A stretch of 64,000 nucleotides of DNA. Origin: Glandiceps talaboti (taxonomy: Eukaryota > Hemichordata > Enteropneusta > Spengelidae). The translations under genes and the position numbers were made by a program. Location: NCBI RefSeq assembly GCF_964340395.1, contig NC_135567.1, forward strand, positions 8,238,658 to 8,302,657, written 5' to 3'. Shown here one piece after another: positions 12,687 through 23,330 of this stretch; positions within the stretch are counted from its first letter, which is position 1; the number at the start of each line of letters is the position of its first letter. The notes beneath the pieces were generated by a model. That model was given only the letters and a program-made list of their open reading frames with translations, had not been told where the DNA came from and ran no database searches.

Positions 12687-13587
12687 ATGGATACTCGGTC
12701 TGTGTCGAGAAGCCGGCCACAAAAAACTACTAGTATGTGCACGTCAAAATACTTCCAAGATGGTAGCCACGAGGCAGCATGTGACTCAGGTTCTGACACT
12801 CGCACTCGCAGTAGTAACCCAGGTTCTGACACTCGCAGCGGTACGTCGGAAGACGCAACTAGCATACCTGTCATGGAAATGAGGTCAGTTATTAATGAAT
12901 GCCTTGCCGGACTAGTTTCAACTGTGGACGGTATGGCTAAAACACTAAATGAAATGAGAGAAGAGCAGAAGGTAATACTAGGGCGCATAGAGACGGTTGA
13001 AAGAAAAGTTGTTGACATTGAGGCCAGCGTCAACTACACAGAAGACGAACTGACAACTCTGAAGATGCGGGTTGAAGACCAGGAAAAGCGATATGAAGAA
13101 CTGGCTAATTCCCTGCAGACTACGAATGATAAGATGAAAATGATTGAAAATACGTGTTTAAATATGGAAAGGTATTCAAGATCATACAATCTGCGCTTCG
13201 GTGGAGTGAAGGAAGAAAAGGGTGAAAGCTGTGTTGAGGTGATAAAAACTATACTGAAAGAAAAGCTTCGCATGTCGGACATCATTATTGATAACGCGCA
13301 CCACACCACCACCAGCTAGAAACCCTGTCAATGGAAACCGTCCTCTGTCTCCAAGACACATAATTGTCAAGTTCCCTCTACGAATACAGCGACAGCAGAT
13401 TCTAATGAAAAAACGAGAAGTACTGAAGGATTCCGGAATATTTGTGCAAGTTGATATGTGCAATGCGGACTTTAAACTAAAGCAAGGACTGAGAGATGTA
13501 ATAGAGAAGGCCTACAAGGAAGGAAAACGTATTCGTTTTGCAAACGGCAAGCTTACGATCAATGGTACTCTGTTTTGTGGCACGTGA
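12687..13587 (+). pseudogene. LINE ORF1 (L1-ORF1p-like RNA-binding protein), frameshifted
   Basis: I choose the ATG at 12687. The first part (12687-13319) has a Ser/Thr/Arg-rich head, a coiled coil with heptads around GMAKTLNEMREEQKVILGRI to about residue 140, and the start of an RRM-like fold (NLRFGGVKEEKGESC, about residue 170). A frameshift between about 13288 and 13319 moves the rest into another frame, which continues from DNAHRTTPPPARNP to the stop at 13585-13587. That second part contains RHIIVKFPLRIQRQQILMKK and ends in IRFANGKLTINGTLF, the C-terminal domain pattern of L1 ORF1 (Transposase_22 family). The protein normally trimerises and coats the LINE RNA. Total length is about 300 residues, usual for the family. 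Confidence 0.85.
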
Positions 13588-14271
13588 CATTCGAATTAAT
13601 CGAGACTGAAATAACAGATTGGTCTGTATGAACATGTTAAACCACATTTTTGCTATTTATTTTGTATGTATCTAGAGCTATTTATTCACAGTAAGATGTA
13701 GAAAATGCCGTGTGTTTTTTCTTTCTTTTTCTTTCATTTTTCAAGATTTTGGGTGTAGAAATTTTCAGGTAAAGTATTTTGGGGCCGTGGGCCCGGGGTG
13801 ACGTGTAATATTGCTCTTGCAAGTATAGAGTTACTTTCCCCTACCTGTTATGCTTGAATAGTCCTGATAATTATGCACCTGTTTTTTTGTTCCGTTTTTG
13901 CTTCACGGCTATTCTGTTTTATTGAATGAACATGGGATTGGCAGTAGATCAGTATGCTAATTTATAATGGAATTTGCATTCTCGCACATTCGTGTAACTA
14001 CTACACACTGTTGCAGTTTTTGTCACCTATTTTTTCTAACATGATGGGCAGCTTCCAATGCGCCTGTTTGGCAGCATGGTTTTTCTTTTTGAACTGTTTT
14101 CCGTTTTTCTTCGCATGTGGGATTTCCACTGATGTTGTAGTTAGTGGGGGTGATTTTTTTCTGCATTGCGAGTTTTTGTGTACATGTCTTATTTGGTTGT
14201 CTAGTGTATGTTTTCATGTTTTCACCGTTCTGTAAAATTAGATTGAATTTTATTCATAGTATTATTGTACA
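13588..14271 (+). other. LINE inter-ORF spacer
   Basis: This 684-bp T-rich spacer separates ORF1 from ORF2. An open stretch at 13954-14235 has a Cys/Phe-rich, low-complexity translation with no family resemblance and I treat it as chance. Confidence 0.5.
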
Positions 14272-17200
14272 ATGTCTGAAAACTTGAAGGTAATTTCTTT
14301 TAACATCAGAGGTTTGGGAAACCAAAGAAAGAGGAAAAAGGTTTTTGACTGGTTGAAAAAAGGTAATTATAATATCATTATGCTCCAAGAAGCACAAAGT
14401 ACACAAGATGGTGAGACCAATTGGTCCAAACTCTTCCCTGGTTACTTTGTATTTTCCCATGGAACATCTGCAAGTAGAGGGGTTGCTACAATTATTAGAG
14501 ATGTTGACTTTGTGATTCACAAAGTTAAGACTGACTTAGATGGGAGATTTACTTAAATATCTATAGACATAGCAAATAAGCCATTCCTTTTGATTAATAC
14601 ATATGCACCAAACTTTGAAGGCCCCCATAGTTTATTTATGGAACAACTGTCTGATGTACTTAGTGAGTTCCACACTGATCCACAAAGGGAAATTATTTGG
14701 GGTGGAGATCACAATTTTTGTTTAAACCAAGTATTGGATAGATATGGTGGGAATCACACTGCCTGGAAACGGTCTGGTGAGATGTTTGAAAACGTTATGA
14801 ATGATTTGGACTTAATTGACATCTGGCGTATTAGAAATCCATCATCAAGACGGTATACTTGGCGCCATTTACGCCCAATTTTAACCCAGAGTCGTTTGGA
14901 TTACTTTTTAATTAGCAATTCACTTCAGTCATCAATTAGTTCATGTGATATTGTGCCAAACATCTTATCAGACCACTCTGCCATTGTGCTTTCCATGGGT
15001 GATAAAAGGGGAAAACTAGGTAATTCTCTTTGGAAATTCAACAATAGCCTTCTAAAAGATTCTGAATATCCACAGCTTATACAAGATAGTTTACAGGGAT
15101 GGGTAATGGAGTACCATGATCCACAAAACAAACAGTGAGGGGTTGTGGGAATTCATTAAGTACAAAATTAAAACCATTACAATCAACTATAGCAAAACAA
15201 AAGCAAGAGAGAGAAATATGCATGTAACTACCCTTGAATCACGCTTGAGGGACCTTGACATAGAGCTTTGTAACAGGGAGTCAGAGGAGGTTAAATCTGC
15301 CATAGAGAAAACCCGTAATGAGTTACAACTTGAATATGATCACCTGACAGAGGATGCTATAGTAAGGTCTAGAGTAGACTGGTATGAGTTAGGTGAAAAA
15401 AACACTAAATAATTTTTGAGTTTGGAAAAATATAATGCAAAAAAATCACAAATTACACAACTGTATGTTTCTTCAGAAAATCTGTTGACAAATCCTAAGG
15501 ATATTAAAAATTATATGAAGGACTTCTATGCCAAGCTCTATGCCACGCGTAACTATGTTGTTGATGATTCTGTTGTCGACTTGTTCCTTAATGAGGCAAA
15601 CTTTCCAAAACTCAGTCAAAGTGACCAGGGAGGATGTGAGGGGACACTTACGCTGCAGGAGTGTTTCAACTCTCTCTCCAGTATGAATAAGAATAGGACA
15701 CCAGGTAATGACGGCCTTACAGTTGAGTTCTATCAAACTTTTTGGCATAGCGTGGGACCTTTTGTCATTGATTCCCTAAATGAAGCATATAAAAAGGGTC
15801 ATCTCTCTAGTAGCCAATCTCAGGGAGTGATTACTCTTATAGAGAAAAAAGATAAAGATAAAGATATATTTCTAACTGGCGCCCTATAACTTTACTAAAT
15901 ACTGATTATAAAATAGGTTCACGTTGCATTGCTAAAAGAATGGGAAAAGTTCTAGAGAGTCTTGTCAGTGTAACCCAGACAGCCTTTGACAAAAATCGCT
16001 CTATTGACCAATGTGTTCGTTTTATTGAAGGCATTCTGGATTATACAAAGGACTTGGACTTACCTGGTGTCCTATTGGCCATTGACTTTAAAAAGGCTTT
16101 TGATAGTTTGGAATGGAAATTTATGTTTCAATGTTTGGAAAATTTTAATTTTGGACCTTCCATTATTACTTGGGTCCATACTTTTTATCATAACCCTTCA
16201 AGCTGTGTCATGAACAGAGGTTCATCTACTGGTTACTTCGATCTCACAAGAGGAGTCAGACAAGGAGACCCATTGTCACCTATTTTATTCATACTCTCAT
16301 TAGAAGCCCTATTAATTAAACTACAGCTGGATGAGAATATACAGGGTATTGGGGTTGAGGGTTATGAGATTAAAATTTCTGCCTATGCTGATGACCTTAC
16401 ATGTTTTTTAAGTAACGAACAATCTGTCAAGAACCTTTTTTCACTACTCAGTAATTTTCCATTGGTATCGGGTCTGAGTGTAAATTATGACAAGTCTGAA
16501 GCACTTTGGTTAGGGAAATGGAGTTCTCGTCAAGATAGGCTGTTCGCGGTGAAATGGCCTATGTCACCTATCAAGATTGTTGGAATTTTCTTTTCTTATA
16601 ATCGCAAAGTAGCATATGAGAAAAATATGAGCTCGCCAATTAAGAGTCTTACAAATGTATTACACAGTTGGAATTGGGGCAATTTATCTATTATTGGTAG
16701 AACTCAGATCATCAAAACCCTTGTTATTCAAAAATGTTGTACCCTCGCAGTCTTATCAATGACTATGTCCACCAACAAGATATTAAAAAATACCGCCAAT
16801 GGCGTTGTAGCACAACTGTATAGTTTTTATAAATGCTAACATGCAAACAATAAGTGTTCATTTGGTGAATGACTATCCAGTTGCCTATCCAACCATGTTG
16901 CTATCTTTAAGATATATGCTATCATTTGGCTGTTGCTATGGGCGTGGTCGTGTTGCTAGGCATATTTACATACATTTTTTGAATGTTTATTCAATTGTCT
17001 ATTAATCCCCGTTGTTATCTTCACAATATATGTGATCATTTGGCTGTTGCTATGGGCGTGGTCTTGTTGTTAGGCACACTTGCATACATTCTTTGAATGT
17101 TTATTCATTTGTCTTCTATTCCTGTTGTTATCTTTGCAATATATGTGATTATTTGGCTGTTGCGATGGGCGTGGTCTTGTTGCTAGGCATATTTACATAC

Positions 17201-19495
17201 ATTTTTGAATGTTTATTTAATTGTCTATTAATCCCCTTTGTTACCTTTGCAATATATGTGATCATTTGGCTGTTGCTATGGGCGTGGTCTTGTTGCTAGG
17301 CACATTTGCATACATTTTTTGAATGTTTATTCATTTGTCTTTCTATTCCTGTTGTTATCTTTGCAATATACATGATTATTTGGTTGTTGCTATGGGCGTG
17401 GTCTTGTTGCTAGGCAAATTTACGTACATTTTTTCAATTGTCTATTAATCCCTATTATCTTTGTGAAATACACCACCGTTTTGCTGTTGCTATGGGCGTG
17501 GTCATGGTTGCTATGGTATTTGCATACATTTTTTGAATGTTTACTCATTTGCCTACCATATGATGTTGTTATTTGACCAAAATATACTGCCATTTGGTTG
17601 TTGCTAAGGGCGTGGTCATGGTCGCTAGGGCCAATTTTGTCAAAATGTTTTGAAGAATAACACTCAGAAACATCTCACCAAGTTTCAGACTCGGTGACCA
17701 AGTACTTTTTGAGATATAAGTTTTTGACCAAAAATGAACATTTTTACACCTAATTTGCATATCACTCATGGAATCATGGTATGCTTAATATTTCTTTGTC
17801 CATACATCCCTAGATACATTCCCATTAAATTTCAGCCCAATCTGCTCAGTAGTTTTGGAATTATAGATTTTTAAACAAAAAGTCACATTTTTAGCCCTAA
17901 TTTGCATATCGCTGATGGAATCATCATGTCATGAACAAATCTTACTTTACACCCGCTAAAGAATCTTCCCACCAAATTTCGCACCAATCTGCCCAGTAGT
18001 TTCTGAGTTTAAGTTTTTTGACCAAAAATCACATTTTTTGACCCAAATCACACACCTGTGATGTGATCATTTTGATTTGAAGAATTTCCCAACTAGACAC
18101 CCAAGGTAATGGACCCACCAAATATCGTGGCAATCGGTTCAGCGGTTTTTGACTTTAAGTTGTTTACACACACACACACAGACACACACACACACAGACA
18201 CAGACAGACAGACTGACAGACAGACAGACACCGGGCGATCCCTATAGCACTACTGAACCTCAGTTCAGTTGTGCTAAAAAATCAACTCAAAATATATTCC
18301 TTTTTGTGGAAAGGACATGATACGCAACACGGTGATAGGTGACATAGGCCAAGGGGGGCTTGGTATGCTGGACCTATGTTCCATGCAGAAAGCTTTCAAA
18401 CTCAAGTGGGTAAAGAACTATTTAGCTAACGATTTTCATCCCTGGAAACTTATCTTAGATTTTTACTTGAAGTCATTAGGAGGAAAGTTTATTTTTAAAT
18501 GTAACTTTTCTATAGGAACCCTTCCAATTAAGCTTCCACCCTTTTACTCTGATTTGTTAAATGTGTGGAGTAGTCTTGGGCAAAATGAACATTTCTCACC
18601 TGCATATGAAATCATTTGGAAGAACAAGTCCATTCTTATTCAAGGCAAAAGTGTTTTTTATCGTGATATTTTTAATACTGGCATTGTATATATTGCGGAT
18701 ATTTTCAATGAAACTAGTCGGGTGAAAGGGTGGGAAGAGTTGCATATTTTAGGGATAAACCATATCAATTTTTTATTATGGCCGGGCATTATCTCTGCCA
18801 TTCCCTCAGAGTGGAAAAGAGAAAAGGCTGTTTGTGTTCGGCCAGAAAATACATACCAAATCTACTGCAATGAGCAAGTCATGGGTCTATTGAATTCAAC
18901 ACAGAAATAAATCCAAAAGTTTATTTCCAATAGTTACTTTGTTGTCCCAAGAAGTCAGCTATTTTTTGAAGAGAGTTTTGAAAAGACTTTAGATGTGGGT
19001 TTTATATATCGTATGCCATTTAAGGTTACAATCTGTAGTTCACTGCGTGTGTTTCAATGGAAACTCAATCACAACATTCTATACACAAACTCTATGTTAT
19101 TCCGACTGGGGTCACCCCTAGTCAGATCTGATAAATGTTCATTTTGCCATACAGCTACAGAAACAGTTTTTCACTTATTTGTTAGCTGCAATTTTTTTAA
19201 AGTCATCTGGTACAAAATGTGGGATGAGTGGGGAAGAGTTCTAAACTGTCCAAGGAACCCAAGCCCTGAGCAAATCATATTTGGTGATAGCAATTGGTCA
19301 GACTTACTTAATCATGTTATTTTGATTTACATAAAATCTATCTACTATCGTAAACTTGCGAAACAGTTACCAAGCTTTACATCAGTCAGGGCAAATGTGG
19401 ACTATACTCAAAAAATGGAACACCAGATATCACAAAGGAAAGGTACCTTGGGAATTTATTTTAAAAAATGGGGAGATTTTGCAACAGGACTCTAA
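14272..19495 (+). pseudogene. LINE ORF2: AP endonuclease, reverse transcriptase, CCHC; broken
   Basis: ORF2 would span about 1,240 residues without the H insertion. The N-terminal APE endonuclease shows SFNIRGLGNQRKRKKVFDWL, IIMLQEAQS, NTYAPN, WGGDHNF (usually GGDFN), SRLDYFLISN and SDHSAIVLS. The RT domain shows GNDGLTVEFYQTFW, NWRPITLLNTDYKIG, LLAIDFKKAFDSLEW, RGVRQGDPLSPILFILSLEA, the catalytic SAYADDLTCFL (about 16378) and SGLSVNYDKSEALWLG. The C-terminus has CSFCHTATETVFHLFVSC (19135), a CCHC zinc-binding motif. Lesions seen: TAA at 14554; frameshift near 15115-15138; TAA at 15410 where NTKYF is expected; frameshift near 15865-15874; the H insertion; frameshift near 18300-18318; TAA at 18908. 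The domain set and the YADD context favour the L1/Tx1 group over CR1 or RTE. Confidence 0.9.
16785..18277 (+). mobile_element. H element, intact young copy, inside LINE ORF2
   Basis: The best-preserved copy. Its 5' end is TACCGCCAATGGCGTTGTAG after an A6 run. It carries about six ~115-bp units (TTTGGCTGTTGCTATGGGCG), then the second module (CCTAATTTGCATATCACTCA), then a shared GGTAATGGACCCACCAAATA block, (CA)n and (GACA)n at 18166-18230, the hairpin ACTGAAC-CTCA-GTTCAGT and TGTGCTAA at 18277, followed by A-rich sequence. An 11-bp inverted repeat TAGCACAACTG / CAGTTGTGCTA lies about 25 bases inside the 5' end and at the 3' terminus. Joining ORF2 across the element restores KILKNQLKIYSFLWKG in frame, so the borders fall inside the flanking A6 runs. 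Confidence 0.85.
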
Positions 19496-19730
19496 CGCAC
19501 ATTGCAATTTACACTTGAGACAGACTTTTATTTGATAGTCAATATGGGTTTTCTAACTCGTGGCTGTTTTTTTCAAGTAAGCCAGGCTGATGATGTATGT
19601 CTTTTCTTTTGTTTGTTTTTCCTTCAATATTTAACAGAACGGTGAAATGTTTCTTTCTTTTTTGTGCTCTGTGTAGTCTGTATTGTCACTTTCTTTTGAA
19701 TACAATAAAAACATTACAAAGAGAAAAAAA
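19496..19730 (+). terminator. LINE 3' UTR, poly(A) signal and tail
   Basis: After the ORF2 stop come about 205 T-rich bases, AATAAA at 19704-19709 and the tail GAGAAAAAAA directly before the right target-site duplication. This short 3' end is typical of L1-type elements. Confidence 0.7.
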
Positions 19731-20004
19731 AAGTATTCACTTACTGGCTATTTCACATGGACTTTGCAGAAAATGCAGAGCAATAGGATGTCAACAACAC
19801 AAAATAATGCTAAGCTAGACAATACAGTTAGTCAAAGTAAAATGTTATTCTCCCCTCATCCCATTTCCTAAAATATAGCCCCCCCCCCCCCCGAAACAAT
19901 TTCTAACGAGCAGTCATCGGATATGAGTCCTCCCCCCCCCCCCAAATAGATGTTTTCAGAGAATTGCCACAAGTCATAGTAGTGTGATGTATTAGATTGT
20001 ATGA
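19731..20004. repeat. PS1 repeat, middle part
   Basis: It continues the PS sequence interrupted by the LINE: AAGTATTCACTTACTGGCTA, then ACACAAAATAATGCTAAGCT and CCCATTTCCTAAAATATAG, matching PS2 at 30859-30998 and PS3 at 40660-40795. Two C tracts sit at about 19879-19892 and 19933-19944. Confidence 0.7.
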
Positions 20005-20294
20005 AATATAGTGGCAATGGCATTGTTGGACAACTGTTCAATTGATTCAATATTTGCATCCATTTTTTGAATGTTTATTTATTTGTCTATTAATCCCTCA
20101 TTATTTTTCAGTGATCATTTGGCTGTTGTCATGGGTGCATAAGTAATAGTTCAGTATCCATTTACTAAGTTTGAAAGAAATATATCAATGAATGTCCAAA
20201 ATATGACTCTGGACGCACGTACACACATGCACAGATGGACGGACAGAGCCCAATCTATAAACCCCCATCCCAGACTACATCCGGTGGGGGCTAA
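20005..20294 (+). mobile_element. Chimeric or second-family H-like element, deleted
   Basis: The 5' part is an eroded H end (GGCAATGGCATTGTTGGACA and one internal unit with ATTTGGCTGTTGTCATGGGT). The 3' part differs: GGACGGACAGAGCC, then CCCCCAT ... GGTGGGGG, which can pair as a hairpin, then CTAAAAA. The layout (microsatellite scrap, hairpin, CTAA) is the same as in H but the sequence is not, so this is probably a sister family or a recombinant. It ends 21 bases left of the ISL2EU element. Confidence 0.55.
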
Positions 20295-20315
20295 AAAGTG
20301 ACACCCTCTTCTAAT

Positions 20316-20366
20316 ACACCTTTACAGAAAGGTACCAGGATGTTACTCAAAACGAGGCTAAAGGGG
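20316..20366. repeat. Left terminal inverted repeat of ISL2EU-like element
   Basis: It begins ACACCTTTACAGAAAGGTAC and ends AACGAGGCTAAAGGGG. It pairs with 26522-26572 with six mismatches in 51 positions. Confidence 0.9.
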
Positions 20367-20404
20367 GCGGGACTATGTTGCGTTGGTAGCAGACATCTTT
20401 AGCA

Positions 20405-20577
20405 ATGGCGGCAGTGAATGTACCTGTGTTCTCTTGCTCTCGACAGTGTTGGGCTTACTCTGTCCGGGTTCTGATCTCGGCAAGAGAGATAAAAAACATT
20501 GAGGGTGCCAGAGCTTTCGTTTTGGCTGAAATGCAGAATGCTACCAGTATCTGGTACAAAAAAATCTTGGTTGATCG
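20405..20577 (+). pseudogene. YqaJ-type gene, exon 1 (N-terminus)
   Basis: An ATG at 20405, 38 bases after the inverted repeat, opens 57 codons plus two bases ending at the donor GTAGGT (20578). The translation starts MAAVNVPVFSC and contains ARAFVLAEMQNATSIWYKKI; I do not recognise a domain in it. The split codon CG|A joins in frame to the acceptor at 21231, supporting this exon pair. Reading past the donor meets TAG within one codon, so splicing is required. An in-frame start close to the transposon end fits a gene carried by the element, probably driven by sequence in or near the inverted repeat. Confidence 0.65.
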
Positions 20578-21231
20578 GTAGGTTTGATTTGTCACATTTT
20601 ATCGTCTGCTGAGGTCTCTTACTTCATGCTTGTTTGTGGTTACACGGTGTCAGTCTCACAATATAGTCTAGAGCTTAGCAGAAATATCGACCTGTTCACA
20701 TGACATCGGGACGGATCATCTGTACAAGGCATCGGTAGAGCTAGCTTTGCCATCATTCTAGCATAAAACTAATATTGCATGAAATTACTTTGAGTGTGGC
20801 TGGAAACAGTACATTGTTTGTACAATGCTACATTGTTTTTGGAACATGTATAACTTAGCAAATACAATGGTTCCTACAGGTCAAGCAGTGGCTGATATTG
20901 TGCTACGTGTATATATTAAAGAACAGTATTATGTAATAACATTTCTTGATGATTTCTGACTCTTGTACGTACGTGCTACAATTGTTGTACATTATTACAC
21001 TGTGTAGAAATGGATTTCTTGTCATCAGCTGATATCCATAAAACAAGTGTTGTCTGTGAAAACGCAAATATATATATATGTAAATGTAGCACTATCAAAC
21101 TTTAAACAGATGAAAGGTGTATTATATGTGTAATGTTAATACAGTGCTGATGAACAGATGGATGTATTCATGTCTGTTTGTCCTTGATTTGTTCTGTGTG
21201 ATTCATCAACATCGTTCAAGCTCCCTGAAAG

Positions 21232-21361
21232 ATATCAACTTCTGTCCAAGCCACCATCAGATAACAAATTTACCAGAGATTTGACAAAGTTGCCATTCCT
21301 GACATCTGGAGATATAGATGATGCTTTAGAACTGTACCACAAATTCTCAAATAAAATCGAG
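21232..21361 (+). pseudogene. YqaJ-type gene, exon 2
   Basis: The acceptor AG at 21230-21231 completes the codon split in exon 1. The frame then reads YQLLSKPPSDNKF and LTSGDIDDALELYHKFSNKI without a stop to GAG|GTAAGC at 21361/21362, ending in phase 0, which matches the start of exon 3. No domain is identified. The match of phases across three exons is the main support. Confidence 0.65.
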
Positions 21362-21807
21362 GTAAGCAACCACATTATGTAAAGTAGACATTATTTTTTT
21401 CTTGTCAATGTCATGATATATTATTAATCTTGAATTATGGGTTATAATTGAACTTCACAGATCTATGACATGTCCCTCATTTTGGAAAATATGCTGTTGT
21501 TTGTTTGTTTGTTAAGTACCAACAGTATATACTAGGCCACATACAATATGTCACTTATTTGTGTAGTGTACATAATTATAGTACAAATTAAATGTACATG
21601 TTAATATAATGATTGGCTATTTTCCTTGATTAAGGAAGAACTGTTTATAAATTGTATTTATTTGGATATTCCAGATATAAATGATCTATGTTAGGGAAAA
21701 CATCAAAATAAAAAACATCGTAATTAAGTATCGTAACGAGTAAAGACGAGTAGCTACCAGTAGTTACGATTTACTACGGTTAATATTCATAAATCTCGAC
21801 GCATATT

Positions 21808-21963
21808 CATGAACCTTTAGCTTGTAGACAATAAAAAGTAAACACTTATTGTCTTTTATTCATAACCTTTAGCTTGTAGACAATAAAAAGTAAACACTTA
21901 TTGTCTTTTATTCATAACCTTTAGCTTGTAGACAATAGAAAGTAAACACTTATTGTCTATTAT
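21808..21963. repeat. Three 52-bp tandem units, each with an inverted repeat
   Basis: Three nearly identical units of CATAACCTTTAGCTTGTAGA...; each contains GACAATAA and TTATTGTC, which can pair. They lie in the intron between exons 2 and 3 of the YqaJ-type gene. Confidence 0.8.
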
Positions 21964-22071
21964 TCATAGATGTTACTGACAGGGTGACAACCGAAACTAC
22001 TGACAATATTGTATTATATTTAAATTAGAATGTTGTTTGTTATTACCCCAGTAGTGATTATTTTGTTACAG

Positions 22072-22310
22072 GGTAACAGCAGTAGTGTCATAACTGGCAA
22101 CAACTTTAGTAAAGGATTTGCCCTCTTCCACTCTAACTTTGTTCATGGCATCACACTAGCTGAGGATACCAAAAAAGAGTTGGTTTATATAAAGGGTTAC
22201 TGCTGGGTATCTATGATGAAGGGAAGAAAACACAGTGTGATGGTGGTGCTTAGTAAATCAAACACTAAACGTGTGGTTAGGGCAGTTTGCAAATCAGAAT
22301 GTGTTGCTGG
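22072..22310 (+). pseudogene. YqaJ-type gene, exon 3 (first half of SWIM-like zinc finger)
   Basis: After the acceptor TTACAG at 22071 the frame gives 79 codons plus two bases to the donor GTATGT (22311). It reads NNFSKGFALFHSNFVHGITL, then KGYCWVSMMKGRKHSVMVVL and ends VVRAVCKSECVAG. In multi-exon animal YqaJ proteins this region (K-x-C-x-x-S-x-x-K, hydrophobic strand, then CxCxAG) leads into a SWIM zinc finger completed by CxH in the next exon. Here the spacing is C-K-S-E-C, and the CxH half should follow after splicing but is not clearly preserved. No stop occurs inside the exon. Confidence 0.7.
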
Positions 22311-22985
22311 GTATGTAACATCTACAGTAATTTACATGTGTACAAGTCCTGGGGGGGGGGGGGTGCAAGTTCTGGTGTGTGGCTAATACTGTCAACCCAA
22401 GACACCATTCTAAATCAATACCTCATTTCAAACCATTACAGGTTTAAAAAAATCAAATTTTTAGACCAAAATACATTTTGTAGTAGTTCCATATTTAGGA
22501 AATGGTGGATTGCATAATGAGTTTTCACTTTAAATTTATATTTTTCCCCCAGGAACATTTTGAGAGGCATTTAATGGCAGTTATGATTTGATAAATGACA
22601 TGACAATGGACCACATTTTTGACAAAGCAAAATTGAAAGTAATGAGGATGAACCCCATTTTAGACTCTTCAGCTCAAAAAAGACAGACCTTATTATAGAC
22701 CAAAGGGTTCAAAAACACACTCCAAGTCTTGCGACTGAATATGCATAGTGAAATAGGGAAAGTAACCCCCCCCCCCCCTGGGTACTAGTCTTACATGCAT
22801 CAGTTCATAACACTGCTGTGCAATATCAAAAATACACTTGCATACCTGTATGCATATGTAAGTGGAAATGTCCGCAGTATTCCTTGTACTCAAAATCAAA
22901 TGATCACAGTTTACTTTTCACAAAATCTACAGTATTGGATGAACATATCTCCTTGACACATTAGTACCATTGTTAAAGTACTCAG

Positions 22986-23043
22986 GCTACTGCACACTTG
23001 CTGTGTGCTTTACCTGTTGTACTTTCACTTACTACACTTCTGA
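22986..23043 (+). pseudogene. Possible decayed exon with second half of SWIM finger
   Basis: An acceptor CTCAG at 22981-22985 fits the phase of exon 3 and gives LLHTCCVLYLLYFHLLHF before a stop. SWIM fingers normally continue with CxH followed by a hydrophobic helix (ALLY...); the hydrophobic stretch is here but the Cys/His order is wrong. This is a weak call based on position, phase and hydrophobic pattern only. Confidence 0.25.
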
Positions 23044-23330
23044 CAAAACAGAGAATACAAGAGCTCAAGCAAATACACCCAGCCTTTCAACACTGGCTCT
23101 CACATTTCATTTGGATTAGTCACATTGTTGAAATTAATAATCAAATTTATCTTCAAAATTAGACAGTGCTGTTTTATTAGATAAAATGATAAATGAACTT
23201 AAATAAATACTGAATAAGTTACTGAGGAGTAACTGAACCTGAAATATATTGACTAAACATTCTGTTTGCTTGTTTGTTTGTTTTAGTTAGAAGAACAGTG
23301 ACAGACACATTTCCAGATAATTTATAACAC

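Larger units (their letters stand above)
12526..19730 (+). mobile_element. L1/Tx1-like LINE, near full length, 9-bp TSD
   Basis: A non-LTR retrotransposon of about 5.7 kb once the 1.49-kb H insertion at 16785-18277 is removed. Order: 5' UTR, ORF1 (RNA-binding chaperone), ~0.7-kb spacer, ORF2 (endonuclease plus reverse transcriptase), short 3' UTR, AATAAA at 19704 and an A-rich tail at 19723-19730. It is flanked by the perfect 9-bp direct repeat AAGTATTCA at 12517-12525 and 19731-19739, as expected of target-primed reverse transcription. Nearly all domains are recognisable, but at least one frameshift in ORF1 and several stops or frameshifts in ORF2 make it inactive. The coding blocks are close to family consensus, so the insertion is moderately young. 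Confidence 0.9.

Noticed and set aside
13954-14235. A separate small protein between LINE ORF1 and ORF2
   Set aside because: T-rich spacer with a Cys/Phe-biased translation, no motif and no reason to expect a third ORF in this LINE type.
16785-18277. H as a canonical Helitron
   Set aside because: The CTAA end and hairpin fit, but the 5' end is not TC and insertion is in A-tracts rather than between A and T. A Helentron-like or other class fits better.
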